From Streptomyces sp. NRRL S-87 (lineage in GTDB: Bacteria > Actinomycetota > Actinomycetes > Streptomycetales > Streptomycetaceae): a DNA stretch of 9,772 bases. The number at the start of each line of letters is the position of its first letter. Within the stretch, counting starts at the first letter, position 1. Below the pieces are notes generated by a model. That model saw only the letters and a program-made list of their open reading frames with translations. It made no database searches and was not told where the DNA came from. The position numbers and the translations under genes are program-made. Of this stretch, positions 1 through 5,889 are shown in pieces. The stretch lies in contig NZ_JOGB01000104.1 of the NCBI RefSeq assembly GCF_000719335.1, positions 1 through 9,772 of the forward strand, written 5' to 3'.

Positions 1-4
1 TTCG

Positions 5-87
5 CCCTGGCCTGCGGCCACCCCTGGCCCGGGCCTGCCTCCGGTCCAGCCTGCCACCCCTGTCAAGCGCCTCCCCCACACACCACG
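5..87 (-). repeat. Left arm of an 83-bp near-perfect inverted repeat
   Basis: Read as the reverse complement, this stretch matches 9634-9716 base for base (position i pairs with 9721-i) except at positions 14 and 45, so 81 of 83 agree. Similarity fades after about base 90. A shorter, more diverged relative lies at 9547-9596; its complement shares the CCACGGGAC stretch at 83-91, where the right arm differs at 88. The element contains TTGACA in its complement but no matching -10, so I do not call a promoter. I see no coding potential. It is most likely a dispersed intergenic repeat present in two orientations; a role as mobile-element ends is possible but unsupported by any transposase here. 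Confidence 0.85.
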
Positions 88-131
88 GGACGGCCTGACC
101 GGGAGCTTCGTGTCCTGCGGCCCCTTGATCT

Positions 132-155
132 GGGGCGGGGCGGGGCGGGGCGGGC
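132..155 (+). repeat. GGGGC tandem array (5-bp unit, four copies plus GGGC)
   Basis: Four consecutive GGGGC units followed by GGGC give five runs of three or more G separated by single C, which is a classic intramolecular G-quadruplex pattern on the plus strand. It is the first of three G-rich arrays between the inverted-repeat arm and the dipeptidase terminator. All three are G-rich on the same strand. Confidence 0.8.
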
Positions 156-187
156 TGCGGAGCGGCAGCCGGTACCCCTGCACCATT

Positions 188-267
188 CGGTGGCTGGGTG
201 GCTGGGTGGCTCGGGGGCTGGGTGGCTCGGGGGCTGGGTGGCTGGGTGGCTGGGTGGCTCGGGGGCT
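188..267 (+). repeat. 8-bp G-rich minisatellite, ten units
   Basis: Ten contiguous 8-bp units have the form GGGTGGCT (first unit CGGTGGCT) or CGGGGGCT. From the first unit the order is A' A A B A B A A A B, followed by a partial GGGT. Recurrent G3-G5 runs with 5-nt gaps make this a strong quadruplex candidate on the plus strand. Such arrays change length by replication slippage, so copy number is probably strain-variable. The array yields periodic Pro/Ser/His peptides in antisense frames, but I treat these as artefacts of the repeat. Confidence 0.88.
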
Positions 268-281
268 GGGTCTGCGGGGTT

Positions 282-305
282 GGTGCGGGTGCGGGTGCGG
301 GTGCG
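282..305 (+). repeat. 6-bp GGTGCG array, four units
   Basis: Four perfect GGTGCG units run straight into degenerate GC-rich copies that supply the first arm of the hairpin at 313-363. The third G-rich array in a row, it suggests the dipeptidase terminator region grew by repeat expansion. Confidence 0.75.
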
Positions 306-312
306 GGCGCCC

Positions 313-363
313 GGGTGCGGGCGCGCGGGTGGGAGGCAGGCCCCCCACCTCGTGCCCGCACCC
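313..363 (-). terminator. Large GC hairpin downstream of the dipeptidase gene
   Basis: A perfect 10-bp stem (GGGTGCGGGC at 313-322, GCCCGCACCC at 354-363) encloses a second 6-bp stem (GGTGGG at 328-333, CCCACC at 344-349), with small internal loops between them. It begins 7 bp beyond the stop of the minus-strand dipeptidase. There is no U-tract, as is usual for terminator-like hairpins in high-GC actinomycetes. The position and stem strength make transcription termination or 3'-end protection the most likely role. Confidence 0.6.
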
Positions 364-370
364 ACGCGCC

Positions 371-1735
371 TCAGGCCTTCTTTGACTCCGCGTAGTTGAT
401 CAGGAACAGGGCCTCCGCGACGGACAGGCGCTCCAGCTCCTCCGGCGACACGCTCTCGTTCACGGCGTGGATCTGCGCCTCCGGCTCGCTCAGGCCGATC
501 AGCAGGATCTCCGTGTCGGGGTAGAGCGTCTGCAGGGTGTTGCACAGCGGGATCGACCCGCCCATGCCGGCGGCCTGCATCTCCTCGCCGGGGTATGCCA
601 CCTGCATCGCGGCGGCCATGGAGGCGTACGCCGGGCTGGCGGTGTCGGCCTGGAAGGGCTGGCCGGAGCCGACCTGCTCGACCTTGACGCGCGCGTTCCA
701 CGGCGTCTTGGCTTCCAGGTGCGCCATCAGGTGCTTGTTGGCCTCGACGGTGTCCATGCCCGGCGGCACGCGCAGGCTGATCAGCGCACGGGCGCTGGCG
801 TGCACCGACGGGGTGGCGCCGACCACGGGCGGGCAGTCGATGCCCAGCACCGTCACGGCCGGCCGGGCCCACAGGCGGTCCGAGATCGAGCCGTCGCCGA
901 TCAGGTCCACGCCTTCGAGCACCCGTGCGTCGTCGCGGAAGTCGCCCTCCGGGTACTGCAGGCCCTCCCAGACGGCGTCCGCGGTGAGGCCGTCGACGGT
1001 GGTGGAGCCGTCCTCGGCGCGCAGCGAGTCCAGCACGCGGATCAGGGCGGCCAGCGCGTCCGGGGCGGCGCCGCCGAACATGCCCGAGTGCAGGTTGCCC
1101 GCCAGGGTGTCGACCTGGATGCGGACCAGCGTCATGCCGCGCAGCGTGGCCGTCACGGTGGGCAGGCCCAGGCGGAAGTTGCCGGCGTCGCCGATGACGA
1201 TGGCGTCGGAGGTGAGCAGCTCGGGGTGGGCCTCGGCGTACTGCTGGAGGCCGCCGGTGCCCTGCTCCTCGGAGCCCTCGACGATGACCTTCACGCCCAC
1301 CGGGACGCCGCCGTTGGCCTTGAGGGCGCGCAGTGCGAGCAGGTGCATGATGAACCCGCCCTTGCAGTCGGCGGCGCCGCGGCCGTACCAGCGGCCGTCG
1401 CGCTCGGTCAGCTCGAAGGCCGGGGAGATCCAGGCGGCGTCGTCCAGCGGGGGCTGCACGTCGTAGTGCGCGTACAGCAGGACCGTCGGGGCCCCTGCGG
1501 GGCCGGGCAGGTAGCCGTACACCGACTGCGTGCCGTCCGGGGTGTCGAGCAGCGCGACGTCCTGGAAGCCCTCGGTGCGCAGCGCGTCGGCCACCCAGTT
1601 CGCCGCACCCTCGCTCTCGCTCTTGGGGAACTGCGCCCAGTCGGCGACCGACCGGAACCTCACCAGTTCGGCCAGCTCCGTCTTGGCGCGGGGCATGAGC
1701 GAGGCGACGGTCTCGGCGATCGGGTGGGTGGACAT
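371..1735 (-). CDS. M20-family metallo-dipeptidase
   Basis: The predicted protein is a 454-residue cytoplasmic zinc peptidase of the M20 (ArgE/DapE/carnosinase-like) family, expected to hydrolyse dipeptides. Visible motifs are HYDVQP with ligands H90 and D92, the bridging aspartate D123 in ADCKGG, the catalytic glutamate pair E156-E157 in EGSEEQGTGG, D183 in IGDAGN, and H423 in the C-terminal catalytic part. The central stretch around LRGMTLVRIQVDT is the start of the lid/dimerisation domain. The start is the ATG at 1735: AGGAG lies at 1743-1747 and the sequence becomes protein-like only from there, although the frame stays open 36 codons further upstream. No signal peptide is seen. It is divergent from the flavoprotein gene and followed by a strong hairpin. 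Family is very secure; exact substrate is unknown, and DapE or ArgE is less likely given the dipeptidase-like spacing. Confidence 0.93.
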   Translation of the reverse strand: MSTHPIAETVASLMPRAKTELAELVRFRSVADWAQFPKSESEGAANWVADALRTEGFQDVALLDTPDGTQSVYGYLPGPAGAPTVLLYAHYDVQPPLDDAAWISPAFELTERDGRWYGRGAADCKGGFIMHLLALRALKANGGVPVGVKVIVEGSEEQGTGGLQQYAEAHPELLTSDAIVIGDAGNFRLGLPTVTATLRGMTLVRIQVDTLAGNLHSGMFGGAAPDALAALIRVLDSLRAEDGSTTVDGLTADAVWEGLQYPEGDFRDDARVLEGVDLIGDGSISDRLWARPAVTVLGIDCPPVVGATPSVHASARALISLRVPPGMDTVEANKHLMAHLEAKTPWNARVKVEQVGSGQPFQADTASPAYASMAAAMQVAYPGEEMQAAGMGGSIPLCNTLQTLYPDTEILLIGLSEPEAQIHAVNESVSPEELERLSVAEALFLINYAESKKA

Positions 1736-1825
1736 GGGCACGCTCCTGGTGGGTGCGACGTTGTACTGCGTGTGAGCCGGGTGGGCACCGCCGATCTTCC
1801 CACAGGGGTCGTCGGGGGTCCGCCG

Positions 1826-1831
1826 TAGGAT
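1826..1831 (+). promoter_or_regulatory. Candidate -10 box (TAGGAT) for the flavoprotein gene
   Basis: TAGGAT fits the actinobacterial TANNNT -10 consensus and lies 47 bp before the chosen GTG start. No good -35 hexamer is visible at 16-19 bp upstream. A TSS near 1838 would give a leader of about 40 nt containing GGGAG (1862-1866). Confidence 0.35.
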
Positions 1832-1878
1832 GCGGCTCGGCACCGGAGCAACATCAGGATCGGGAGCAGCGACACATC

Positions 1879-3282
1879 GTGAGCAGCGAGCACGGGGAAT
1901 TCGACGGCGGCGCGGAGGGCCTGGAGGGCACGGACGGCGTGCGGGGCGGGGGCGGGGCCGAGGAGGCCGGCGGAGCCCGCGAACCGGACGCTGCCGGGGA
2001 GCCCCGGGTCGGCGCGGACGCTCAGGAGGTCGGGGGCGCCCAGGACGTGGGGGAGGACGGTGTCGAGGCCCAGGAGGGCAGCCAGGAGGTCTGGGACGTC
2101 GTCGTGGTCGGAGCGGGCCCGGCCGGCGCCTCGGCCGCGTACGCCGCGGCGGCCGCCGGCCGTCGGGTGCTGCTGCTGGAGAAGGCGGAGCTGCCGCGGT
2201 ACAAGACCTGTGGCGGCGGCATCATCGGTCCGTCGCGCGACGCCCTGCCGCCGGGGTTCGTGCTGCCGTTCAAGGACCGCGTCAACGCGGTCACCTTCAC
2301 CCTGAACGGCAGGTTCGGCCGTACCCGCCGCTCCCGGCACATGCTCTTCGGGCTCATCAACCGGCCGGAGTTCGACGCACAGCTGGTCGCCGCGGCCGAG
2401 AAGGCCGGCGCCCAGGTGCGTACGGGCGCCCAGGTCGCCCGGGTCGAGCAGCACGGGCCCGCGGTCCCGGACCGGCGCACGGTCGCCGTGGTCCTCGCGG
2501 ACGGCGAGACCGTCCTGGCCCGCGCGGTGGTGGGGGCCGACGGCAGCGCCAGCCGGATCGGGGCGCACGTGGGCGTCAAGATGGCCCAGGTCGACCTCGG
2601 GCTGGAGGCCGAGATCCCGGTACCGCCCACCGTCGCGGAGGACTGGAAGGGCCGGGTGCTCATCGACTGGGGTCCGCTGCCGGGCAGTTACGGCTGGGTC
2701 TTTCCCAAGGGGGACACCCTCACCGTCGGCGTGATCTCGGCGAAGGGCGAGGGAGCCGCCACCAAGCGGTACCTGGAGGACTTCATCGGCCGGCTGGGCC
2801 TGGCCGGCTTCGAGCCCGAGGTCTCCTCCGGCCACCTGACGCGCTGCCGGGCGGACGACTCGCCGCTCTCACGGGGCCGGGTGCTGGTGTGCGGCGACGC
2901 GGCGGGCCTGCTGGAGCCGTGGACCCGCGAGGGCATCTCCTTCGCGCTGCGTTCGGGCCGGCTGGCGGGAGAGTGGGCCGTGCGGATCGCGGAGGCGCAG
3001 GACGCCGTGGACACCCGTCGGCAGGCCCTGAACTACGCCTTCGCCATCAAGGCGGGGCTGGGCGTGGAGATGGCGGTCGGGCGCCGGATGCTCACGCTGT
3101 TCGAGTCGCGGCCGGGGCTGCTGCACGCGGTGATCACCGGCTTCCGGCCGGCCTGGCGCGCCTTCGCCCGGATCACGCGCGGCTCGACCTCGTTGGGCGA
3201 GCTGGTGCGGACGAACCCCATGGCGAGCCGCGCCCTGCAGACCCTGGACCGGCGCCGGTCGGCGGACCGTCCGGCGTCCTGA
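1879..3282 (+). CDS. Geranylgeranyl-reductase-family FAD-dependent oxidoreductase
   Basis: This 467-residue flavoprotein belongs to the GGR/electron-transfer oxidoreductase group that reduces isoprenoid double bonds or acts in quinone-linked redox. Residues 73-101 form the Rossmann FAD site (VVVVGAGPAGAS, ending in acidic E101). They are followed by the family signature PRYKTCGGG (C111), GADGSASRIG, and the second FAD motif GDAAGLLEPWTREGI. The first ~70 residues before VWDVVVVG form a Gly/Glu/Asp-rich, repeat-like, probably disordered extension; the family normally reaches the Rossmann strand within a few residues to about 20. I chose GTG 1879 because it follows the candidate -10 and GGGAG (12-nt spacing) and gives an N-terminus (SSEH) like those I recall from relatives. 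GTG 1939 with GGAGG upstream is an alternative. The enzyme class is secure; substrate is unknown (menaquinone side chain or isoprenoid lipid are guesses). Confidence 0.9.
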   Translation: MSSEHGEFDGGAEGLEGTDGVRGGGGAEEAGGAREPDAAGEPRVGADAQEVGGAQDVGEDGVEAQEGSQEVWDVVVVGAGPAGASAAYAAAAAGRRVLLLEKAELPRYKTCGGGIIGPSRDALPPGFVLPFKDRVNAVTFTLNGRFGRTRRSRHMLFGLINRPEFDAQLVAAAEKAGAQVRTGAQVARVEQHGPAVPDRRTVAVVLADGETVLARAVVGADGSASRIGAHVGVKMAQVDLGLEAEIPVPPTVAEDWKGRVLIDWGPLPGSYGWVFPKGDTLTVGVISAKGEGAATKRYLEDFIGRLGLAGFEPEVSSGHLTRCRADDSPLSRGRVLVCGDAAGLLEPWTREGISFALRSGRLAGEWAVRIAEAQDAVDTRRQALNYAFAIKAGLGVEMAVGRRMLTLFESRPGLLHAVITGFRPAWRAFARITRGSTSLGELVRTNPMASRALQTLDRRRSADRPAS

Positions 3283-3312
3283 CGCGCACCGGCCGCTCGG
3301 CGCCGGCCCGCC

Positions 3313-3371
3313 GCCGTGCGGTCCGCCGCCGGGTGTCGGGCCGCGCCGTGCGGTCCGTCGCCGGGTGTCGG
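3313..3371. repeat. Direct repeat, 27 bp at 32-bp period
   Basis: Bases 3313-3339 and 3345-3371 are identical except at one position (C3326 versus T3358). The pair fills most of the gap between two convergent genes, ending just before the reductase stop codon at 3376. It could be a slippage duplication; I see no clear U-tract terminator in this gap. Confidence 0.75.
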
Positions 3372-3375
3372 CCGG

Positions 3376-3834
3376 TCACTCGGCGACGGTGATGCGGAAG
3401 ACCGGGTGGTCCCCGGCGGCCGCCAGCAGCTCCGCCTCGGAGGAGTCGGCGGTGGCGCCCTTGAAGAACCGGTTGACCTCCCATCCCCAGCGCTTGAGGT
3501 ACGAGCGCAGCACGGCCGGCCGCTCGGCCTCCGGGATCTCGACCGCGGTGAACGTCCGCACCTTGCGCCCCACCCGCAGTTCGCCGCCCCCGGCCACGCG
3601 CATGTTGCGGACCCACTGCGAGTGGCCGCGGGCGGAGACCAGGTACGGGACGCCGTCGTGCTTGTGGAGGTTGACCGGGATGCGCTGCATCCGGCCCGAG
3701 ACCCGGCCGCGTACCGAGAGCTCGGCCGTTCCGGCCAAGCTGATCCCGAGGCGGGCGAGCTTGCCGATGACGCGGTTCAGGCGGGCGTCCATGCCCTGGG
3801 CGGGGACGTAGTACGGGCTCTGCGACGCGCTCAT
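3376..3834 (-). CDS. DDN/DUF385-type deazaflavin (F420)-dependent nitroreductase-family protein
   Basis: This 152-residue single-domain protein is of the split-beta-barrel family that includes mycobacterial Ddn, which uses reduced F420 to reduce quinones or nitroaromatics. Family hallmarks are LSVRGRVSGRMQRIPV (residues 39-54), YLVSARG followed by SQWVRNMR (64-79, the cofactor-proximal segment), and a conserved C-terminal basic/aromatic stretch LKRWGWEVNRFFKG. The length is typical. ATG 3834 has GGAGG at 3840-3844 with 5-nt spacing. The gene is divergent from a TetR gene across a spacer rich in TGCTC sites, so it is probably the regulator's main target and induced by a small-molecule ligand. 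Some DUF385 members bind other cofactors, so F420 use is inferred from family and organism type. Confidence 0.87.
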   Translation of the reverse strand: MSASQSPYYVPAQGMDARLNRVIGKLARLGISLAGTAELSVRGRVSGRMQRIPVNLHKHDGVPYLVSARGHSQWVRNMRVAGGGELRVGRKVRTFTAVEIPEAERPAVLRSYLKRWGWEVNRFFKGATADSSEAELLAAAGDHPVFRITVAE

Positions 3835-3855
3835 GACGGCCTCCGGGCGAATTGG

Positions 3856-3870
3856 GAGAGCGGTGCTCTC
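3856..3870. promoter_or_regulatory. TetR operator candidate 1, perfect palindrome
   Basis: GAGAGC-GGT-GCTCTC is a perfect 6-bp dyad. It lies in the reductase leader between the predicted TSS (about 3874, minus strand) and the ribosome site, a position suited to repression. It shares 12 of 15 bases with the palindrome at 3909-3923. Confidence 0.6.
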
Positions 3871-3880
3871 GCTTGAGATC

Positions 3881-3910
3881 AGTGTGCACCCTTGGTCGGC
3901 GGCAAAGCAA
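3881..3910 (-). promoter_or_regulatory. Candidate promoter of the reductase gene
   Basis: On the minus strand TTGCTT (3910-3905) and CACACT (3886-3881) are 18 bp apart, resembling TTGACN/TANNNT with one change in the -10. The predicted start near 3874 gives a leader of about 40 nt. Operator candidate 2 overlaps the -35 edge and candidate 1 lies just downstream. Confidence 0.4.
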
Positions 3911-3923
3911 GAGCACTGCTCTC
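3909..3923. promoter_or_regulatory. TetR operator candidate 2, 13-bp palindrome
   Basis: AGAGCACTGCTCT (3910-3922) is a perfect 13-bp palindrome. It is the best match to a shared motif also seen at 3856-3870 and, in degraded form, at 3928-3942, 3970-3984 and 3989-4003. It overlaps the candidate -35 of the divergent reductase promoter. Dyads of this size and sequence are typical of TetR-family operators. Confidence 0.65.
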
Positions 3924-3927
3924 ACGA

Positions 3928-4003
3928 GTGTGCGGTGCTCTGATTCTGGGGTGAGCGGGGCTCGCTCTTGTGTGCACTGCTCCGATCATTGATCAGTGCT
4001 CTC
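3928..4003. promoter_or_regulatory. Three further TGCTC half-site elements
   Basis: Elements beginning TGCTC occur at 3936, 3978 and 3997, with GGTGCTCT, CACTGCTC and AGTGCTCTC contexts. Pair spacing is 19 bp (3917 to 3936, and 3978 to 3997), with 42 bp between the pairs. The last one sits in the spacer of the predicted tetR promoter, which suggests autoregulation. These are weaker, mostly half-site matches. Confidence 0.45.
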
Positions 4004-4017
4004 CAGCGTGGCAGACT
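3989..4017 (+). promoter_or_regulatory. Candidate leaderless promoter of the tetR gene
   Basis: TTGATC (3989-3994) and CAGACT (4012-4017) are 17 bp apart, and the ATG at 4024 follows the -10 by 6 bp. Transcription would start at or next to the ATG. Consistent with a leaderless mRNA, no Shine-Dalgarno sequence is visible upstream of that ATG. Confidence 0.45.
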
Positions 4018-4023
4018 GCCTCC

Positions 4024-4719
4024 ATGAGCACCGTGCGTGGAGCCCGTGAGCGGGCGCGGATCGAGGTCACCGCCGCCATCAAGGAGGAGGCGCGCAAGCA
4101 GCTCGCCGCCGAAGGCGCGGCGAAACTCTCCCTGCGCGCCGTGGCCCGCGAACTCGGCATGGTGTCCTCGGCGCTCTACCGCTACTTCCCCAGCCGCGAC
4201 GACCTCCTGACCGCGCTGATCGTGGACGCCTACGACGCGGTCGGCGCCGCCGCCGAGGCGGCCGCCGCCCGGGCCGCCGCCGCGGCGCCGTACGAGCGCT
4301 GGACCGAGGTCTGCGTCGCCGTCCGCGCCTGGGCGCTCGACCACCCGCACGAGTACGCGCTCATCTACGGCTCGCCCGTCCCCGGTTACGCCGCGCCGCA
4401 GGACACCGTCGTCCCCGCGGCCCGGGTCGGGAACGTCCTGATCGGCTTCGTCCGCGAGGCCCACGGGGCCGGCCGCCTCGACCTGCCGCCCCTCGGGGAC
4501 GAACTGCGGCCCGAGGCCGCCCGGATGGCCGCCGACTTCGCCCAGGACCTGCCGCTCGAAGCCGTCCCCGCGCTGGTCGCGGCCTGGGCGCAGCTGTTCG
4601 GCCTCATCTGCTTCGAGGTGTTCGGCCAGTTCAACCGCGTGGTGGAGGAGCGGGACGCGTTCTTCCGCCACTCCGCGGGCCGGCTCGCCCACTCCGTCGG
4701 CCTCCGCCCGGCGGACTGA
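4024..4719 (+). CDS. TetR/AcrR-family regulator with WHG-type C-terminal domain
   Basis: This 231-residue protein is a dimeric repressor expected to sense a small ligand. The N-terminal helix-turn-helix spans about residues 35-56 (LSLRAVARELGMVSSALYRYFPSRDDLL), a textbook TetR recognition region. An Ala-rich linker (75-88) leads into the ligand domain with the pattern RAWALDHPHEYALIYGSPVPGY (101-122), as expected of the TetR_C_13/WHG group. ATG 4024 is chosen because the HTH spacing then fits and the upstream ATG at 3970 falls inside the operator region. No ribosome site is seen, in keeping with a leaderless transcript. Divergent from the deazaflavin reductase, it probably represses that gene and itself through the TGCTC array. 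The ligand is unknown. Confidence 0.9.
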   Translation: MSTVRGARERARIEVTAAIKEEARKQLAAEGAAKLSLRAVARELGMVSSALYRYFPSRDDLLTALIVDAYDAVGAAAEAAAARAAAAAPYERWTEVCVAVRAWALDHPHEYALIYGSPVPGYAAPQDTVVPAARVGNVLIGFVREAHGAGRLDLPPLGDELRPEAARMAADFAQDLPLEAVPALVAAWAQLFGLICFEVFGQFNRVVEERDAFFRHSAGRLAHSVGLRPAD

Positions 4720-4726
4720 CCCGCCC

Positions 4727-4776
4727 CCACGGTGGCCCCCCCCACCCCGTGGAGCGGCCCTCTCCCTTGAGGCCGC
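4727..4776 (+). terminator. Two GC hairpins after tetR
   Basis: CCACGG (4727-4732) pairs with CCGTGG (4747-4752), and immediately after, GCGGCC (4754-4759) pairs with GGCCGC (4771-4776) around an 11-nt loop. They start 7 bp after the tetR stop and have no U-tract. They probably end the tetR transcript and separate it from the toxin gene. Confidence 0.4.
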
Positions 4777-4828
4777 CCGCCCGATGAGGGGGCACACCCG
4801 TGCACGTCGAGGCGGGGCGGGAACACGC

Positions 4829-4842
4829 TCACCTTCGGGTGA
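4829..4842 (+). promoter_or_regulatory. UUCG-capped stem-loop upstream of the toxin gene
   Basis: TCACC-TTCG-GGTGA is a perfect 5-bp stem closed by a C(UUCG)G tetraloop, an exceptionally stable RNA cap. It sits 42 bp before the ATG. The left arm TCACC can also pair with GGTGA at 4875-4879 inside the ribosome-binding site, so a competing structure is possible. No promoter could be assigned, so it is unknown whether this lies within the transcript. Confidence 0.3.
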
Positions 4843-4884
4843 CGGTGCGCGGGCCGGGCGGCGTGCGGCACCAGGGTGACCGCC

Positions 4885-5595
4885 ATGATCACCAACGCCC
4901 TGCGGCCCTGCGCCGCCCTCGCCCTCGCCCTCGCGGCCGCCCTGGTCCCGCCGGCGGCCGCCGCCGAGCAGGCGCCCACGGCCCCCACCACCCGGTCCGC
5001 CCCGGTCTCCGCCACCTCCGCTGCCGCCGCCCGGGCGGCCGCGGCGACGTTCGGGTCCCGTGCGGGCGCGCCCGCGCTCGCCGCCGCGCCCGCCAACTCC
5101 TGCCCCCGCGTCACGGACCACCTCTACCCCGCCCTCGACAAGCGCGTCGACCTCGACCGCATCACGCCCTCGCCGTCCTGGCGCATCAACTGCAAGCAGC
5201 TCTACCGCTCGGACAGCCGCCCGCCGGAGACGGTCTTCGCACAGGGCTTCGCCCCGAAGGACGTACTCACCGGCCAGTACGACGTCGAGCAGTACGTCCT
5301 GGTCAACCAGCCCTCGCCGTACGTCTCCACGACGTACGACCACGACCTCTACAAGACCTGGTGGAAGAGCGGTTGGAACTACTACGTCGACGCCCCCGGC
5401 GGGGTCGACGTCAACCTGACCATCGGCGACACGCACAAGTGGGCGTCCCAGGTCGAGGTCGCCTTCCCCGGCGGCATCGAGCGCCGCTTCATCGTCGGCG
5501 TCTGCCCCGTCGACAAGGAGAAGAAGATCGAGATCATGAACCAGTGCCAGGACAACCCGTACTACGAGCCCTGGCGCAACGCCTACCCCGGGTAG
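4885..5595 (+). CDS. Secreted Scabin/pierisin-like mono-ADP-ribosyltransferase
   Basis: This 236-residue exported protein is likely to transfer ADP-ribose from NAD+ to guanine in DNA or nucleotides, as Scabin and ScARP do. Residues 1-27 form a Sec signal peptide (Arg, Ala/Leu core, ending AAAA before EQ), then an Ala/Pro/Thr linker to about 70. The catalytic domain shows R108 in LYRSDSRPPETVF, the STT motif 148-150, an FAQGF element, and the ARTT turn with Q189 and E191 in WASQVEV. The R-to-Q (81), STT-to-Q (41), N141-to-Q (48) and W159/W186 spacings match those I recall for Scabin (R77, S117, Q158/E160, N110, W128/W155). Four cysteines (73, 103, 207, 221) could form two disulfides. ATG 4885 follows AGGGTGA with 5-nt spacing; GTG 4876 would add three residues. 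No immunity gene is evident, in keeping with a secreted effector. Family secure; target inferred. Confidence 0.88.
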   Translation: MITNALRPCAALALALAAALVPPAAAAEQAPTAPTTRSAPVSATSAAAARAAAATFGSRAGAPALAAAPANSCPRVTDHLYPALDKRVDLDRITPSPSWRINCKQLYRSDSRPPETVFAQGFAPKDVLTGQYDVEQYVLVNQPSPYVSTTYDHDLYKTWWKSGWNYYVDAPGGVDVNLTIGDTHKWASQVEVAFPGGIERRFIVGVCPVDKEKKIEIMNQCQDNPYYEPWRNAYPG

Positions 5596-5610
5596 TCGCC
5601 CTCCGGCCCG

Positions 5611-5883
5611 TCAGGTCCCGTCCGGACGACGGCCGAAGCGCCACAGGACGTGCGTGACCCGCAGGAGGAAGACGGCGACCGCCAGCCCGCAGGCGGCGGC
5701 GGTCAGACCGCGCTCCACTCCGTGCGGCAGGGCGAAAGCCAGTGCGGGCCCCGCCACCGCCCCGAAGACCAGGGCGGCGGCGAGGCCCGCGCTGAAGAAC
5801 GCGTAGCCGATCTCCACCGTGACCGCGTCGCGGTCCGCCTGTGTACGCCGGACCTGTATCGCCTTGCGTGACCTCGGTGCCAT
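5611..5883 (-). CDS. Small two-helix membrane protein, DUF6332-like
   Basis: The 90-residue protein has a basic N-terminus with RRTQADRDAVTVEIGYAF, then two hydrophobic helices (about residues 26-52 and 60-77) and a positively charged tail with HVLWRFGRR. The ERD/DRDAVTVEIGYA pattern resembles what I recall of the Streptomyces DUF6332 family; that name is from memory and not certain. Function is unknown. It is convergent with the toxin gene with only 15 bp between stops. The ATG at 5883 has no clear ribosome site. GAGACT six bases before the ATG and TTGGCG 19 bp further upstream could form a leaderless-type promoter, as at tetR. Confidence 0.75.
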   Translation of the reverse strand: MAPRSRKAIQVRRTQADRDAVTVEIGYAFFSAGLAAALVFGAVAGPALAFALPHGVERGLTAAACGLAVAVFLLRVTHVLWRFGRRPDGT

Positions 5884-5889
5884 ACGGGC

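Noticed and set aside
188..305. CRISPR array
   Set aside because: Units are only 6-8 bp, contiguous and without unique spacers.
63..872. Minus-strand open frame with PSHPA/PEPPSHPAT repeats
   Set aside because: The repeats are a direct product of the 8-bp array, and the rest lies antisense or out of frame inside the dipeptidase gene, so I see no independent coding evidence.
467..1828. Long plus-strand frame opposite the dipeptidase
   Set aside because: Arg/Gly/Ala/Val-rich shadow of the real gene; no motif, and the opposite strand shows all M20 catalytic residues.
3922..5436. 504-residue minus-strand frame across tetR and the toxin
   Set aside because: It spans two well-supported plus-strand genes and the operator region with low-complexity Gly/Arg/Val sequence.
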